A stretch of 64,000 nucleotides of DNA, from positions 4,849,493 to 4,913,492 of the forward strand of contig JACTAT010000052.1 in the NCBI GenBank assembly GCA_014526335.1, read 5' to 3'. Of the stretch, positions 33,760 through 45,829 are shown in pieces; position 1 is the first letter of the stretch; each line of letters starts with the position of its first letter. Made by a program: the position numbers and the translations under genes. Below the pieces are notes generated by a model. It worked only from the letters and a program-made list of their open reading frames with translations. It searched no databases and had not been told where the DNA came from. Source of the stretch: Chrysaora quinquecirrha. Its lineage: Eukaryota > Cnidaria > Scyphozoa > Semaeostomeae > Pelagiidae.

Positions 33760-36700
33760 CTATTTCTTTTCTGTCCAAGCCTCGATAGGCCGTTTCGTTT
33801 TATAAACTTTAATTTGTCTGATAAGATCAAAGCTCAAGGCCATTTTGAAAACGGCATTCGATGTAATACTTATCAAAATCTGTATCCCAATTATTGCTAA
33901 AATGACATCAAATGTGTCCAAAATGATTCCACGTAATGCACGGATGTAAGGATCGTAGGACCGCATCATCTCCATTTTGAATTGTATTCTATTGAACTTG
34001 GAATATCTGAAAATAAGAATTCATGACAAATATGAAACAGTTGTATGTTGTTGTAGTTGTTAAAAGCTGTTTCCGAAAGAGTGGGAGGAAGGTAATAAGT
34101 CTAGGACAGTATGACTTTGAGGATTAGTCAACTTGAGTTCTATAGCTCGTTTAGTTGTCTCTGTGGCGCAGTGGTTAGCGTGCTGGGCTCACAACGAGAA
34201 TGTTGTGGGTTCGAGCCCCGGTCTTTCCATTTGTGATTGCAGAGATAACAACCTTGGGCAAGTTGTTAGCACAAATATGCCTCTCTCTACCAAGGTGTAT
34301 AAATGGGTACATTGTCGGTAGTTATGAGCGCCGTCTATTGCGGCACCTTGCTATATGCTATATGCATCCAGACCAGGGGTAAAGTGTAAAGTCGACTGAG
34401 TAGCTCTAGGCTAGTAGTAGACTAAAAAAACGGCAACTATAGCTCATCGGAAACTTCGTTGTTCGAATCCAATCTATCGTGGTATGCCACTTGTGGAAAA
34501 TCAGTGTTAACCATTCATGAAAAATATATGCAATATGTATGGTGCTGAAGAAGGCTCGACATAGCCGAAACACAACAGGTTAAAAGGGAGGCCAGCCTTG
34601 GGCTTTATGACTTGGAGAACTACACGGCGATTTCATTGAGCTCTATAGCTCAGTGGTATCGTCGTTGGCTCTCTGGTTCTGCAGTCCAAGTTCGAATCCC
34701 ATCTGATGTTGCATGCCACTTGTGGAAAATCTATCCTGTTGTTCGCCATGGGGTTCGCCATTCATGACAAATATATAGCCATCAAACCATAAAAAATAGT
34801 TAGTCAAACATCTGAAATTTGCTTGAGCAACAAAATCTTTGATCGTTTGGCCATAAAATCGCAAAACATTCCTCATTAAACATTATTTTGCTAACAGCAA
34901 GCAGAAAATGTTTTTGAAGTTCTTTAACCTTGCAAAGCAAGCTCTGCTTCTTAAGGAATGGTTGTCGAGGTGGCCAAACGGTCAAAAATTGTTTTTGAAG
35001 CAAATCTCAAATGTTTACCCAACAATGTTTGATTGTTTGACCACGGCCTGAGATTATTTCCTTTACAACACAACACAAAACAAGTCATTTTCAGCCTCAG
35101 GTGTTGCTAAGAAGGTGGCTTAATTTCTAACCTAAGCTAAGCCACGTGAAAATATATAAAAACTTCATACCTTCTTGGAACGGCGGGTTTCATGTGGCAT
35201 TTAAACTGTGAAAGACTTTTATAAAACCCATCATCGTGTGTGTTGATTCCATCACAACGACCAGGGGCCCAAGAACAAAATTCACTGTTGTGTAAAACAG
35301 TTCGAGCACATTGTAATTTCTTGTAAAGTTTCGCTTTCATTTGATACATGTTGATACGTGCATTTATCCTGAAAAAGAAAAAAAAACATAAATGATAAAC
35401 GATTCAAGTCAGTAAAGAAAAATAAAGTCAGCTCAAGAAAACTAAACAGAAGCAAATCGAGTAAAGTTATGAAAATAAGGTAAAGTAAAGTAACGCCAAG
35501 GAAAGCAAAGTACAGTGAAGTGATGTTAAACAAATTATATTGAAGTAAAGAAGAACAAAGAAAAGAAAAGGTAAAGTAAAGAAAAAGTAAAGTAAAGTAA
35601 CGTAAAGTAACGCAAAACAAAGTAAGGTTAAGTGAAGTAAACGTGAAGTTAAGAAAAGAAAATTGGAGTAAAATAAAGTAAAGAAAAGTACAGCAAAAAA
35701 GTAAAATAAAGTAAAACTAAGTCAAGTAAAATAAAGAAAAGTAAAGTCAATAAAAAAGTAAAGTAAAGTAAAGTAAAGTAAAGTTAGAAAAGTGAAATAA
35801 AGAAAAGAAAAGTAAAGTAAAGTAGCGCAAAGTAAAGTAAAGCAAAGCAAAGTAAGGTAATGTAATTTAATGTAACTTAAAGTAAGGTAAAGCAAAGTAA
35901 AGTAAAGTAAAATAAAGTAAAGAACAGAAAAGTAAAATAAAGTGAAGTAAAAGTAAAGTAAAGTAAAGCAAAGTAAAGAAAAGCAAAGTAAAGCAAAGCA
36001 AAGTAAAGTAAAGCAAAGGAAAGTAAAGAAAAGGAAAGTGAAGTAAAGCAAAGAAAGTTAATGTAATTTAATGTAACTTAAAGTAAGGTAAAGAAAAGTA
36101 AAGTAAAGAAAATAAAGTACAGTATAGTAAAATAAAATCAAGAAAAAGAAAAGAAAAGTACAGTAAAGTAAAATAACAAAAAGTAAAGCAAAGTTAATTA
36201 AAACAAAAGCAAAGCAAAGTAAAAAGTAAAGTAAAGTAAAGTAGAGCACAGTAAGTGAAAGAAGGCAAAAAGACAAGTTAAGCAAAATAAGTAAAGTCAA
36301 GCGATATATCAAGTGAAAATCAGACCATGACAAACCTCGCTTCGTAGTAGGGTATGTGCACGTGGTTGATCATAAACGCGTGCGCACTCGTTCGTGTATT
36401 GACCACCTTTCGGTACGTAACAATATGGGATATTTTCAAATCAAAGAATCCAACTTCGTCGAGAATTGGAGTGTGAAGAACGTATTTAGCTGTGATTATG
36501 ACGCAATAAACAGCGATCAACACAAAACAAACCAAGATAAACAACGGAATCCAATGCGTGTTGAATAATATCTACAAAGTAAACAATGCAAGGTTAAAAG
36601 TAAACTACAGCAAAGTTAAGACAAACAATGGAAAGAAAAGCTTTAGGTAAATGTTAGAAAAATGAAGTATCAAATACAGCAAAGTAGATTTAAGTAAAGC

Positions 36701-37687
36701 TAAAGCACAGCAAAAAGTGAGCCCAGCCACGGTAGCGTCACAGCCAGGGTCAAGGTCTCGATTAGTTAACCTACTACTGAGATCCTGGCGACTGGCGCTA
36801 AAACACCATTTCACCTTCACCCTTGTAAGGCCCGGGCCAAACGATCAAACACTTTGGATTTTCTTATCAAGCAATGTTTTTACGTTTGGCCACGTCACAA
36901 AACATTGCTTGGCAAGCGTAAATAAGCGGCATTCCTTGCGCGATTAGGAAAAAGTGTTAGACGAAACGTTGGACGGGCAATGTCTTGCAGCATGGCCAAA
37001 GAGCAAAACAATGTGTTTGCTTAGCGAAATTCAAATGTTTTTACAAACAGTGTTTGATCCCTTGGCCAGAGTGAAGAGTACTGAATTAACTACGTAAAGC
37101 AAAGTCAATTCGCGTGACCATGACATGATAATGTAGGTTCTTGTGTACGGGGCAATAGACGCATGTCTGGCTGGGTTTGACTGTTTAACTGACTAGATGT
37201 AGATGTTGAGGAAACGCATAAAGCTGGAGAACGCATTTTATCCCGTTTTATCCAGCTAGCATGGACTCAATATATAGTGTAGTAGAGAGTGGAGAGAAAA
37301 GTACTGATTTCCTACCCTACTTTCAAGTAGCTCCTTCACAGTAGTTGCAACAATGTGCTGTCCTCCGCACCGAATGAATAAACAGAAAACAGACTTGTAG
37401 CAAGTCTACTCGCAATGTTGAAGTTTGATTAAAATGACTTACAATGTTTACGATATTCAACTTCTTCATTTTAGTGACAAATGTAAGTAAGATGCTTCCC
37501 AAAGCACCGACTGCATTCATTGCAATGTTATTTGTTTCTTTTGCCAAACTAATGCTTTTCTTTCTCTGCTGTGGAACTAGGTAGCCATCTTGATCGATTT
37601 CTGAAATGAGTAACAACATCACCATCATTATCATCATAATGTACATCATCATCAACATCGTCATCGTCATCATCATCATCATTATTG

Positions 37688-37721
<34 letters not shown>

Positions 37722-40700
37722 CATCATCATCATCATCATATTTGGTAATGGTAATGATCATAACAATCATGATTGTGAACAATTACCTTCGTATAAATGC
37801 CCGTCATATTGTCTCGTTTTCCGACTTTCACTTTCACCACTTGATTCTTCAATTGCTGACGATGCTTCTCCAACAGCCGTACATTCTGAAGTTGAAGTAT
37901 CATGTGACTTATCCCAGTCATAAGTTTCTCTCAAGTCAGTCGTTTCCTCTGTTGAATTGTCTCCACGGAAACCTTTGTTTGGCCTAGTGCTTTTCGAAGT
38001 GGCTTCCTCGCAAGCTGTACCAGAACTGCTCGAAGTTTCAGGCCTGGAACAAATACCGATTTCGTTGACCACATGACGTTCAGATTGGCTGATGAACGGT
38101 TCTTTCAAACAAATTGTTACCTTACTAGGTCGAGGCGTGGTTTCTGTCTCAGTGCCCGACTGCTGTATATCAGCAACACTGTCATTAGAAGTATTATTGT
38201 CAGGAAGACCCTGGTGACAGGAGTTTCTTTCAAGCGTCCTTATACCGGTCCCGGATGGTTGGCGTCGCTCATGACCTTGCTCATGATTATTTACTGTCGT
38301 TTTCTTCTGAGTACCGGAAGAAAACGATCCTGATCCGGACGCTTGCGTTTCCGTATCGGATGAAAATGACCCGCTCTTGGATGACTTTGTTTGCGTATCC
38401 GAAGAACATGAACCCGGCCTAGACGTCTTATTCTCGTTCACCGACGTAAACGACCCGGATCTGGAAAACCCAGCCGGTTTATCGAAAGAATATGAACCAG
38501 ATCTTGAGGTCTCCGTCTCTGTGTTCAAGCAAGACGAACTGGAGCTGGATGGCTTAGTCTGCGTATCCGAAGAAAACGTTCCAGACATGGTCCCTTGTTC
38601 GGTCTCTGATTTGGACCGGTTCTCGTTTAACGCTATCTGTCGCCGGTCGAAAATCACATCAGTATCGCTGGAAGACTCGTCATCTAATTCCGCGTGAGTA
38701 TTTACAAATTTCTGTCGCTGCTCTTCTCGCTTTAATCGCTCAGACTCCAATTCATCAAGGTCACAATACTTTTTAAACCCGTATATCATCATAACCGCCA
38801 TTGTATACGTGCGTGTATGGCGATAAATAAAGAACAAGACGTCTACAGCGAGCATAATCGCCATTGCCGCTGCCGACAGAATCTTATCTTTCATCAGTTT
38901 CGAAATCCAAGAAAGCGCGAAAACTTTCTTCGCCTGTTCGTTATCGAATTCGACTTTGATTTTCGGCTTCGGATAGTGAATCTTCTGAATTTTCGGTGGC
39001 CGAAGTTTGGTTTTCGTTTTACTACTTTTCTCAATATCCTGACTAACTTTCTCGCTATTTTTTCTTGTTTTTAATTCCGCGACTTTTCTGCGCAAATCTT
39101 GAATACCGTCTTTAAAAGATCCAATATGGTGTCTGTAATTTATCCCTCCGAAGTTAACGTCTAGGCCGATGTATCTCGAGAAAGGCTTACTCCCACCGAA
39201 AAATCGATACACCCTAAAGAGCCCGAGGGCGCCTCTTGCGAACTGATGACCAGCTACTTTTCCTCGATGGCCTCAACCTGGCCTCGCATCTGCTGTAACC
39301 TCGATTCCATTTTAGTATTAAAGTCTTGTTTCCTCCAGTCATACATCTTCTCTGCACTCGCTAAGTTCTTTTCAATCCGATCTAACGCCGTGTTTTTAAT
39401 TGACTTTGTGCGCATCTCTAACCGTCGTTTGAGCGTTTGTTTTTGTTTGTGTTCTGCCAGATACTCATCTAGTTTCTGAAGCTTTCTGTCGCATAGATTT
39501 TTCTCCTCAATAAGCGCTTCTTCTTGTCTATGTATCTCGGTAACTCTATGCTTTTCCATGTCCTCGAAAATTCCTTCAAAAATCACATGTTCCCGCTTCT
39601 GAAATCCCTTAAACGTCTTCAACGTGTAATAATTATCCGAATGTATGACAGTAAATAGATAACTAAGAAAAATAATCGTGAAAAGGAGGCTCTTGGCGAG
39701 TCGAGCACCAACGAACCACGTGATTAAAAACACGTGCCGGAAGTGAAGCTCATTGTCTCGCTCACCATGGTTCTGATCATCTTTAGGCCGAGTGAAAAAC
39801 CCAAAAATTAACAACACGAATAAAAGTACCACGAAACCCGCAGCGACTGTAGCAATCGGTGTGAGAATATTCGCGAGTTTACTTCGATGAATTTTCGGCA
39901 GTTGAATCGTGTTTAGAATTCTCGTTACTTTTTTTTCACGAACAACGACGATTTCGACGGTTTGTTGTCCTGACGTCAAATGCAACACAAACGCTTTATC
40001 CAATCGATGAGCGTCGTTTTTGAACGGAATATTGAATTGCATGTCAAAAGAACACAGGGGACCTCTCACTACCAAATCATAATGATGTAATATGACGTCA
40101 GGTTGATCTTGATCAAAAAGCTTCGCTGAGAAGAAGCCTGGACACGAGCCAAGTTTTCCTCTGACTGCTATTGCGTAGTAGGATGTTTTGTTGATCAATC
40201 TGCAAATGAGGCTGTCGTCATTCAAAATGGTAGAAGTCGGGAAAAAATGGCGGAGAACGGACTTGTTTGTCAAGACATGAAAATCGACATATCTGCGAGA
40301 ATCTGACTTGCGAATAACAAACGCCTGTCCCTTAGTATAACCTGATTTCTCTTCTGTTAATTTAGTTATCGGTAATTCGGCTAATTTATGGAATAACGGT
40401 GGAGTGTCTAAAGTAAGAGGGAATCTGTCGAAAGCGGTGAATAACTTCATGTTGACGTCACTACATTTGGATTTCGCCCACATCATTTCATTCAGGGCAA
40501 ACGGCGAATTCGGTCGAAATGCCATCGAATCTGATTTTACCCCCGTCAACGGCTTCGCATCTGATTTATAATATCCCAAATCAATACGATTTGAACGGGC
40601 GTCTCTTCTCAACAACAAGTTCTTTCTATTTCTGATGTTATGTAGGTCAGGCGCTTTGACTTCTAAGAAACCGAAATCGTCTTTTTCTGATCGAGAAAAG

Positions 40701-43700
40701 TATCGCTTGCTCGCAACCAACTTGTCTTTAACGTAAATAATAGCGCGGAGCTCGTAACTAGCAAGTCGTAACAACTTCACGTGGCAATACGAGAAATCTC
40801 GGTTGAATATCGGCTTCAGCGTTACGACGTTTACTTTACGACCGACGCATTTAGTTCGCTTCTCGTAACAATTTGACGTCTCGTATTGAAAGCAGGGACA
40901 ACGAGTGTTTTGACAAACGCAATTTTTCGACTCGCATTCACTGTAACATTGCCCTTCATTATGCCAGCATTTTCTTTATCGATTCGAACGGCGCAATCTT
41001 TACGACAATCGAGACACTGCTGTAAAGAATTAGCACATGTGCCAGGTTTCTCTACAAAATTGATGTCGCTTGCATCATGCGACTTTGAGCTGTCAAATTG
41101 TCGTATCAAATCATGATCAGGGCCCAGGCAATGAACGGAACCCTTTAGCAAGTGAAGGTTATTATTCTGGCATTTGCTTTTACCTTCTTTCCCAAAATAG
41201 AACATTCTTTCGGCAACACTTCGTCTCGCAAGGTAATACTCGGGAATGTGCCGAGAACAGAAATCGCCCGAGGATGGATCCCTGTCGTACTCTTTATGAT
41301 CAATTTCACCGACAACAGCATCAAAGTTTGCAACAAGTGTTTTGATGATGATTTTTATCCCAGTACCACGGTCAGCAGTAACATCTTTTGTATCTGCAAT
41401 GTTATCCATAATGGGATTGCGTCTATGGAAAGGCATGGCCTGAAAAAAGAGACCGTCTTACTCAAAAAGATTGTTTTGCTAGTGTATCCGTTGTCCGAAA
41501 ATGTTGCAGTTATTTCTCGTAATTTTGACTAGTATATGGAGCAAAAGACGTACCTTCAGACGATTTTCCGAAATTATATTCCCGTTTATGACCACAGCTG
41601 GGAGAGTAGTTAGATCTGTGAAAATGAGCAAAAAATCAGAGAAATGTTGTTTAAAAAATTTGAACCATTTTTTAACAGCAGAACACTTATCTAAAGGGTT
41701 TGAGCAAACTCGTTTATACCTTGACACTCTCTGTCAAATGCTCCTCCACAAGCAATGCTTTCGAATTGACCGGCTGCGCAGGCAGGTTTACATTCTAAGA
41801 AAGAGAAACTAAACTTTAGGCTCTGGCCAAGAGATCAACCATTGTCGATAAAACATTTGTGATTTGATTTTCAAGTAATGTTTGATCGTATGGCCACGTC
41901 ACAAAACCCTGTTCAACAAGGAAAATGCAATTAGAACTGTTTTTAAAATCGCAAAACAATTCATATTTGTGTTTGTAACAAGCAATAAATGTTTGAGGAA
42001 CAATCTTAATGACGTGGCAAATCGATCAAACATTGTTGGTCAAAAATTTTAGATTTGCTTTTCAAGTAATGTTTGACCACATGGCTACGTCACAAAACAC
42101 TGTTCAACAAGAAAAATGCAATTAGCATTTTGTTAAAATTGCAAAACAATTCATATTTGTGTTTGTAACAAGCAATAAATGTTTGAGGAACAATCTTAAT
42201 GACGTGGCAAATCGATCAAACATTGTTGGTCAAAATTTTAGATTTGCTTTTCAAGTAATGTTTGACCACATGGCTACGTCACAAAACACTGTTCAACAAG
42301 AAAATGCAATTAGCATTTTGTTAAAATTGCAAAACAATTCATATTTGTGTTTGTAACAAGCAATAAATGTTTGAGGAACAATCTTAATGACGTGGCAAAT
42401 CGATCAAACATTGTTGGTCAAAATTTTAGATTTGCTTTTCAAGTAATGTTTGACCACATGGCTACGTCACAAAACACTGTTCAACAAGAAAATGCAATTA
42501 GCATTTTGTAAAAATTGCAAAACAATTCATATTTGTGTTTGTAACAAGCAATAAATGTTTGAGGAACAATCTTAATGACGTGGCAAATCGATCAAACATT
42601 GTTGGTCAAAAATTTTAGATTTGCTTTTCAAGTAATGTTTGACCACATGGCTACGTCACAAAACACTGTTCAACAAGAAAAATGCAATTAGCATTTTGTT
42701 AAAATTGCAAAACAATTCATATTTGTGTTTGTAACAAGCAATAAATGTTTGAGGAACAATCTTAATGACGTGGCAAATCGATCAAACATTGTTGGTCAAA
42801 AATTTTAGATTTGCTTTTCAAGTAATGTTTGACCACATGGCTACGTCACAAAACACTGTTCAACAAGAAAAATGCAATTAGCATTTTGTTAAAATTGCAA
42901 AACAATTCATATTTGTGTTTGTAACAAGCAATAAATGTTTGAGGAACAATCTTAGTGACGTGGCAAAACGGTCAAACATTGTTGGTCAAACATTTTAGAT
43001 TTGCTTTTCAAGTAATGTTTGACCATATAGCCAAGTCTTAAAGCATCGTTCAACAAGCAAAATGCATTAAGCAATGTTTTTTAAAAGTTCAAAACGTTTT
43101 ATAATTGTAACAAGCTAAATGTTTGAAGAACAGTGTTTTTGACCTGGCCAAACGACCAAACATTGTTGGTCAAACATTTGAGATTTGCTTTGCAGGTAAT
43201 GTTTGACAGTATGTCACAAAACACTGTTCAACAAGCAAAATGAATTTAGCAATGTTTTTATAAATTTCACAACACTTAATGTTTGTTACAAGTACAAAAT
43301 GTTTGAGAACATGTTTGAGGAAAAATGTTTTGTGGCCAAATGATCAAACATTGTTAGTCAAACATTTGAGATTTGCTTTAAAAGTACTGTTTGTCCTCTT
43401 CGCGAAATCACAAAGCATTGTTTGATAAGCAGAATTTGATCACAAAACACAAAACTTTTGTTTCTGGCGTTTATGCTCTGAAAAGTGTGAGACGAAAAAA
43501 GCTTTCAAGTATGCCCGGAAATTTTTCCGCTGTTTATCACAATTCTGTATCACAATTCTGAAATTTGATAACAGTGATTTCGAAAAATTTCAAGAAACAT
43601 TTTTTGCTTGTGACAAACAAAACATGTTTTGACAAGCAATGTTTTGCGACGCGGCCAAACAGTCAAACATTGTTGGTCATTTGAGATTACTTGCTATCTG

Positions 43701-45633
43701 CCTGGCCACGTCACAAACATGAAAAACACTATTAGCTGCTTGTCACGTTTGATTGTTTACCACAGATCAGTGACAATCATACTGTTACGAAAGGAATGAG
43801 AATCAAAAAAGCATGGCTTACGTTTACAGATTCCAGGTTCAAATTCAGTACAAGGCTTCGCCATAAAAAACCCCGGTGGGCAATCTCTTGTGCAATCTAG
43901 GAAGATATTAAAAAAATCAGTCTGAGGAGAACTGTTTAAATGGTAGCAGTTTCTGTAGCGATGCGGTATATTTTCTGTCGTAGTTAATTGGTGAAGGAGA
44001 AATGGTGTAGTTGGCGCAAGTCACAAGGATCTCAGTAGCAGGTTAACTTATGGAGACCTCGATCCTGGCTGAGACGCTAAAGTAGCCAGGGCTTTGACAC
44101 AACGAGCCAGCTGGATTAAACCATGATGCCACAGCACCTTCCATTGTTTTGGTCTCTGTTTAACGTTTCATACTTTGAGGAAGATCAACCGAAAAGGTTT
44201 CTTCACTTGAAACTGAAACACATTTTAACAAAAAACAAAATTTGACAAACAGGAGACTAACCTGGCATACACTTTTGAAAGGCTTTGACATAAATCTGCC
44301 CTCTTGCGCATACGCAATCACCGCTGACCGGATCACAAGTGCCAGTGTCACATGATCCAGGACCTTTATCTTTGCAATTGTCAGAAGCTGATGCCGTCAG
44401 GGACTCAACGTCTATTTGAAAAAAAAAAGAATTTTCACGAAATTTCAAAAACTGTAGTAAAAAAGAATATCACCTTAAATATATAGACAGGATTTTTCGC
44501 AACAATCTGGTAAAGAGGGTACTAGCCTTGGGCTTTTCAAGGGTCTGTTCATATGAACCCGCTTACCGGTCCAGCCTACTAAGCGAGAACCCAGCTAATC
44601 GACAATTTCCGTACAAAATCTAATCCTGTTCATATGAGAAAGCGGGCCGGCCCGGTAAGCGAGATCTCGCTTGAGCAGTGGTGGGATCTCGGCAAGCGGG
44701 CTGAAAAATTCTCATATAAACACTCAGTCCCACTAATTGGGGTGGAATTGTTTTAACAGCGCATGTGTGAAACAACAAAAGGTTTTGAAGTTGCCGAAAT
44801 GAACAATTTCCGTCTCGGTAGGCGGGCCAGAATTATCCCACATGAACAGAATTTGAAATTTGTCTCGCTTAGCGGGCTGGCCCGGTAAGCGGGCTCATAT
44901 GAACAGGCCCTTAGTGAACCCTCCTAAGAGGCCGGAGAACACAAATCCGAGTTGGGCCTTCATAAATTGTCACCGGGAGTAGTCTTAATTGATGCCTAAT
45001 TAGGCTTAAGTTATATGTCAATAAAAAGATACACTTTTTGAAATTTGATTACTGCAACCATGTAGATCTCAAAATTCCGAGTAAAATTGTCTTTGACTGT
45101 GTTTCAATACGACGAAAAACGAGAAAAACGAGTTTGAAATTCTGAATCGAGAAAAACGTGTTTGAAATTATGATGACGAAGTACAAATGTAGACTTACTA
45201 CACGAGTCGTAGTTATAGCTGTTGAAGTGAATTGCTGGACGCTCAAACTAACTGTAACTGTAACAAACTAACCTGACTGTAGCGAGCAACAACAACATCA
45301 ATTCAATTCAATGTGAGCTAAAGTTTGGGACTTGGGAAGCAAGTCTAGTACAAAAGAACAACTTACCGAAAACTTGGACTTTGAACTCAGGCTGGTCTCC
45401 AGTCACGAGCACAGGGTTCATATGAAGTTGGTTAAAGAACACGTGAACATCCGAAAAGTAATAATCCGGTATTTCAATTATTATGTCAGCGGTTGCAGTT
45501 TGCAGGGAGTTCACATTTGGTGATGACGAATACGAAGTTGAAAACGAGGCCACCAAGCAAACCAGAAACAGAATTTTGTTGACTGGAACAAAAGATTTTT
45601 GGCCTCGGAATGAGTTTCCAGTCGAAGGATTGT
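33760..45633 (-). CDS. ~1,700-aa Cys-rich multi-pass membrane protein, family not recognised
   Basis: Ten exons: 45633-45367, 44411-44262, 43896-43822, 41794-41720, 41615-41554, 41439-37787, 37600-37443, 36571-36336, 35368-35171 and 34006-33760. All junctions have GT-AG sites and agreeing phases; the Cys exons are phase 1-1. The first coding exon is missing. It starts with a signal-like ILFLVCLVASFSTSYSS, then EGF/TNFR-like Cys modules (CDPVSGDCVCARGQIY, CTRDCPPGFFM, CKPACAAGQF). The big exon adds a Cys cluster, hydrophobic segments (IATVAAGFVVLLFVLLIFGF; LLFTIIFLSYLFTVI; AAAMAIMLAVDVLFFIY) with a coiled coil between the last two, and a Ser/Thr-rich region. More helices follow (WIPLFILVCFVLIAVYCVII; DTFDVILAIIGIQILISI). 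One base is missing in A-runs at 40,970-40,973 and 39,258-39,261; adding one at each restores phase across the exon. The product is a surface protein of unknown role. Confidence 0.7.
34137..34330 (+). mobile_element. tRNA-derived SINE (family S2)
   Basis: TCTGTGGCGCAGTGGTTAGC is a strong box A and GTGGGTTCGAGCCCCGG a strong box B. The body has CTTGGGCAAGTTGTTAGCAC and GTATAAATGGGTAC, wording shared by several invertebrate SINE bodies. The anticodon arm is tRNA-like, but the acceptor stem does not close, so this is not a tRNA gene. It lies in the last intron of the Cys-rich gene. Confidence 0.8.
34436..34770 (+). mobile_element. Two tandem tRNA-derived SINEs (family S3)
   Basis: 34,637-34,770 reads TCTATAGCTCAGTGGTATCG (box A) and AAGTTCGAATCCCATC (box B), then GCATGCCACTTGTGGAAAAT and CCATTCATGACAAATATA. 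An eroded copy at 34,436-34,535 shares GTTCGAATCC and GCCACTTGTGGAAAATC. They may form a dimer. Confidence 0.7.
34799..35046. mobile_element. MITE family 1, single copy
   Basis: Begins TAGTCAAACATCTGAAATTT and ends CAACAATGTTTGATTGTTTG followed by ACCACGGCC, the inverted family termini, with internal GATCGTTTGGCCATAAAATC. Confidence 0.75.
35380..36310. repeat. (AAAGT)n simple repeat, ~0.9 kb
   Basis: Long imperfect AAAGTAAAGTAAAG tract with interspersed AAGGTAAAGCAAAG, in an intron of the Cys-rich gene. The long Leu/Phe/Tyr-rich ORFs on the other strand are products of this composition. Confidence 0.95.
36718..36826 (+). mobile_element. SINE S1, 5'-truncated copy
   Basis: Starts inside box B (GAGCCCAGCCACGG) and continues through GTCTCGATTAGTTAACCTAC to ACACCATTTCACCTTCACCC. 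Confidence 0.8.
36833..37070. mobile_element. MITE family 1, compact copy with clear TIRs
   Basis: Left terminus GGGCCAAACGATCAAACAC and right terminus GTGTTTGATCCCTTGGCC are near-perfect inverted complements. Length is about 238 bp. It directly follows the SINE fragment. Confidence 0.85.
37612..37745. repeat. (ATC)n microsatellite
   Basis: CATCATCATC-rich tract inside the intron between exons 37,787 and 37,600 of the Cys-rich gene. Met- or Ser-runs in ORFs across it are artefacts. Confidence 0.95.
41816..43765. repeat. MITE family 1 expanded as a ~189-bp tandem array
   Basis: Near-identical units begin AACAATCTTAATGACGTGGC at about 41,999, 42,189, 42,377, 42,565, 42,755 and 42,945, giving 188-190 bp spacing. 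Flanking, more divergent units extend to both ends (GGCCAAGAGATCAACCATTG on the left, CACGTTTGATTGTTTACCAC on the right). The array sits in an intron of the Cys-rich gene. Confidence 0.9.
43990..44145 (-). mobile_element. SINE S1, diverged minus-strand copy
   Basis: The minus strand reads GGTGCTGTGGCATCATGGTT, then the family body GAGATCCTTGTGACTTGCGC. Box B is damaged. It lies within an intron of the Cys-rich gene. Confidence 0.75.
44539..44912. mobile_element. MITE with ~38-bp TIRs (AAGGGYCTGTTCATATGA)
   Basis: AAGGGTCTGTTCATATGAAC at the left and GCTCATATGAACAGGCCCTT at the right are inverted complements, and the match continues through CCGCTTACCGGKCCAGCC. Length is 374 bp, with no ORF. 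The superfamily is not assigned because the target duplication is unclear. Confidence 0.8.
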
Positions 45634-45829
45634 CTGAAAATAAAAGCGACAACGATATTAGTTTTTTAACGCCCCGTTGTTTTCGCCAATTCAAACCTAT
45701 ACAGGCTTTCAAAATGCACGGAGGTGTCAAAAGCAGTGATTTTATGTGACTTTGTAAGTTTGATAACTCGGGGCATTTCGAGCCCACAACCATTTTCCAT
45801 CATGAAGTGTGAAAGGTAACTTTTAGTAA

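Noticed and set aside
34137..34215. A functional tRNA gene (strong box A and box B)
   Set aside because: No closing acceptor stem and a SINE body follows; same for 34,637-34,705.
35722..36333. Leu/Phe/Tyr-rich minus-strand ORFs resembling membrane proteins
   Set aside because: Pure translation of the (AAAGT)n simple repeat inside an intron.
37323..37400. A possible small exon (HIVATTVKELLE frame)
   Set aside because: Its end phase conflicts with the next exon, while 37,443 joins 36,571 directly in phase.
38073..38697. Plus-strand ORFs of 86 and 106 codons
   Set aside because: Antisense shadows of the large exon of the Cys-rich gene.
45189..45247. A possible exon of the Cys-rich gene (VTVSLSVQQFTST frame)
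   Set aside because: Its phase does not fit the next exon, whereas joining 45,367 directly to 44,411 does.
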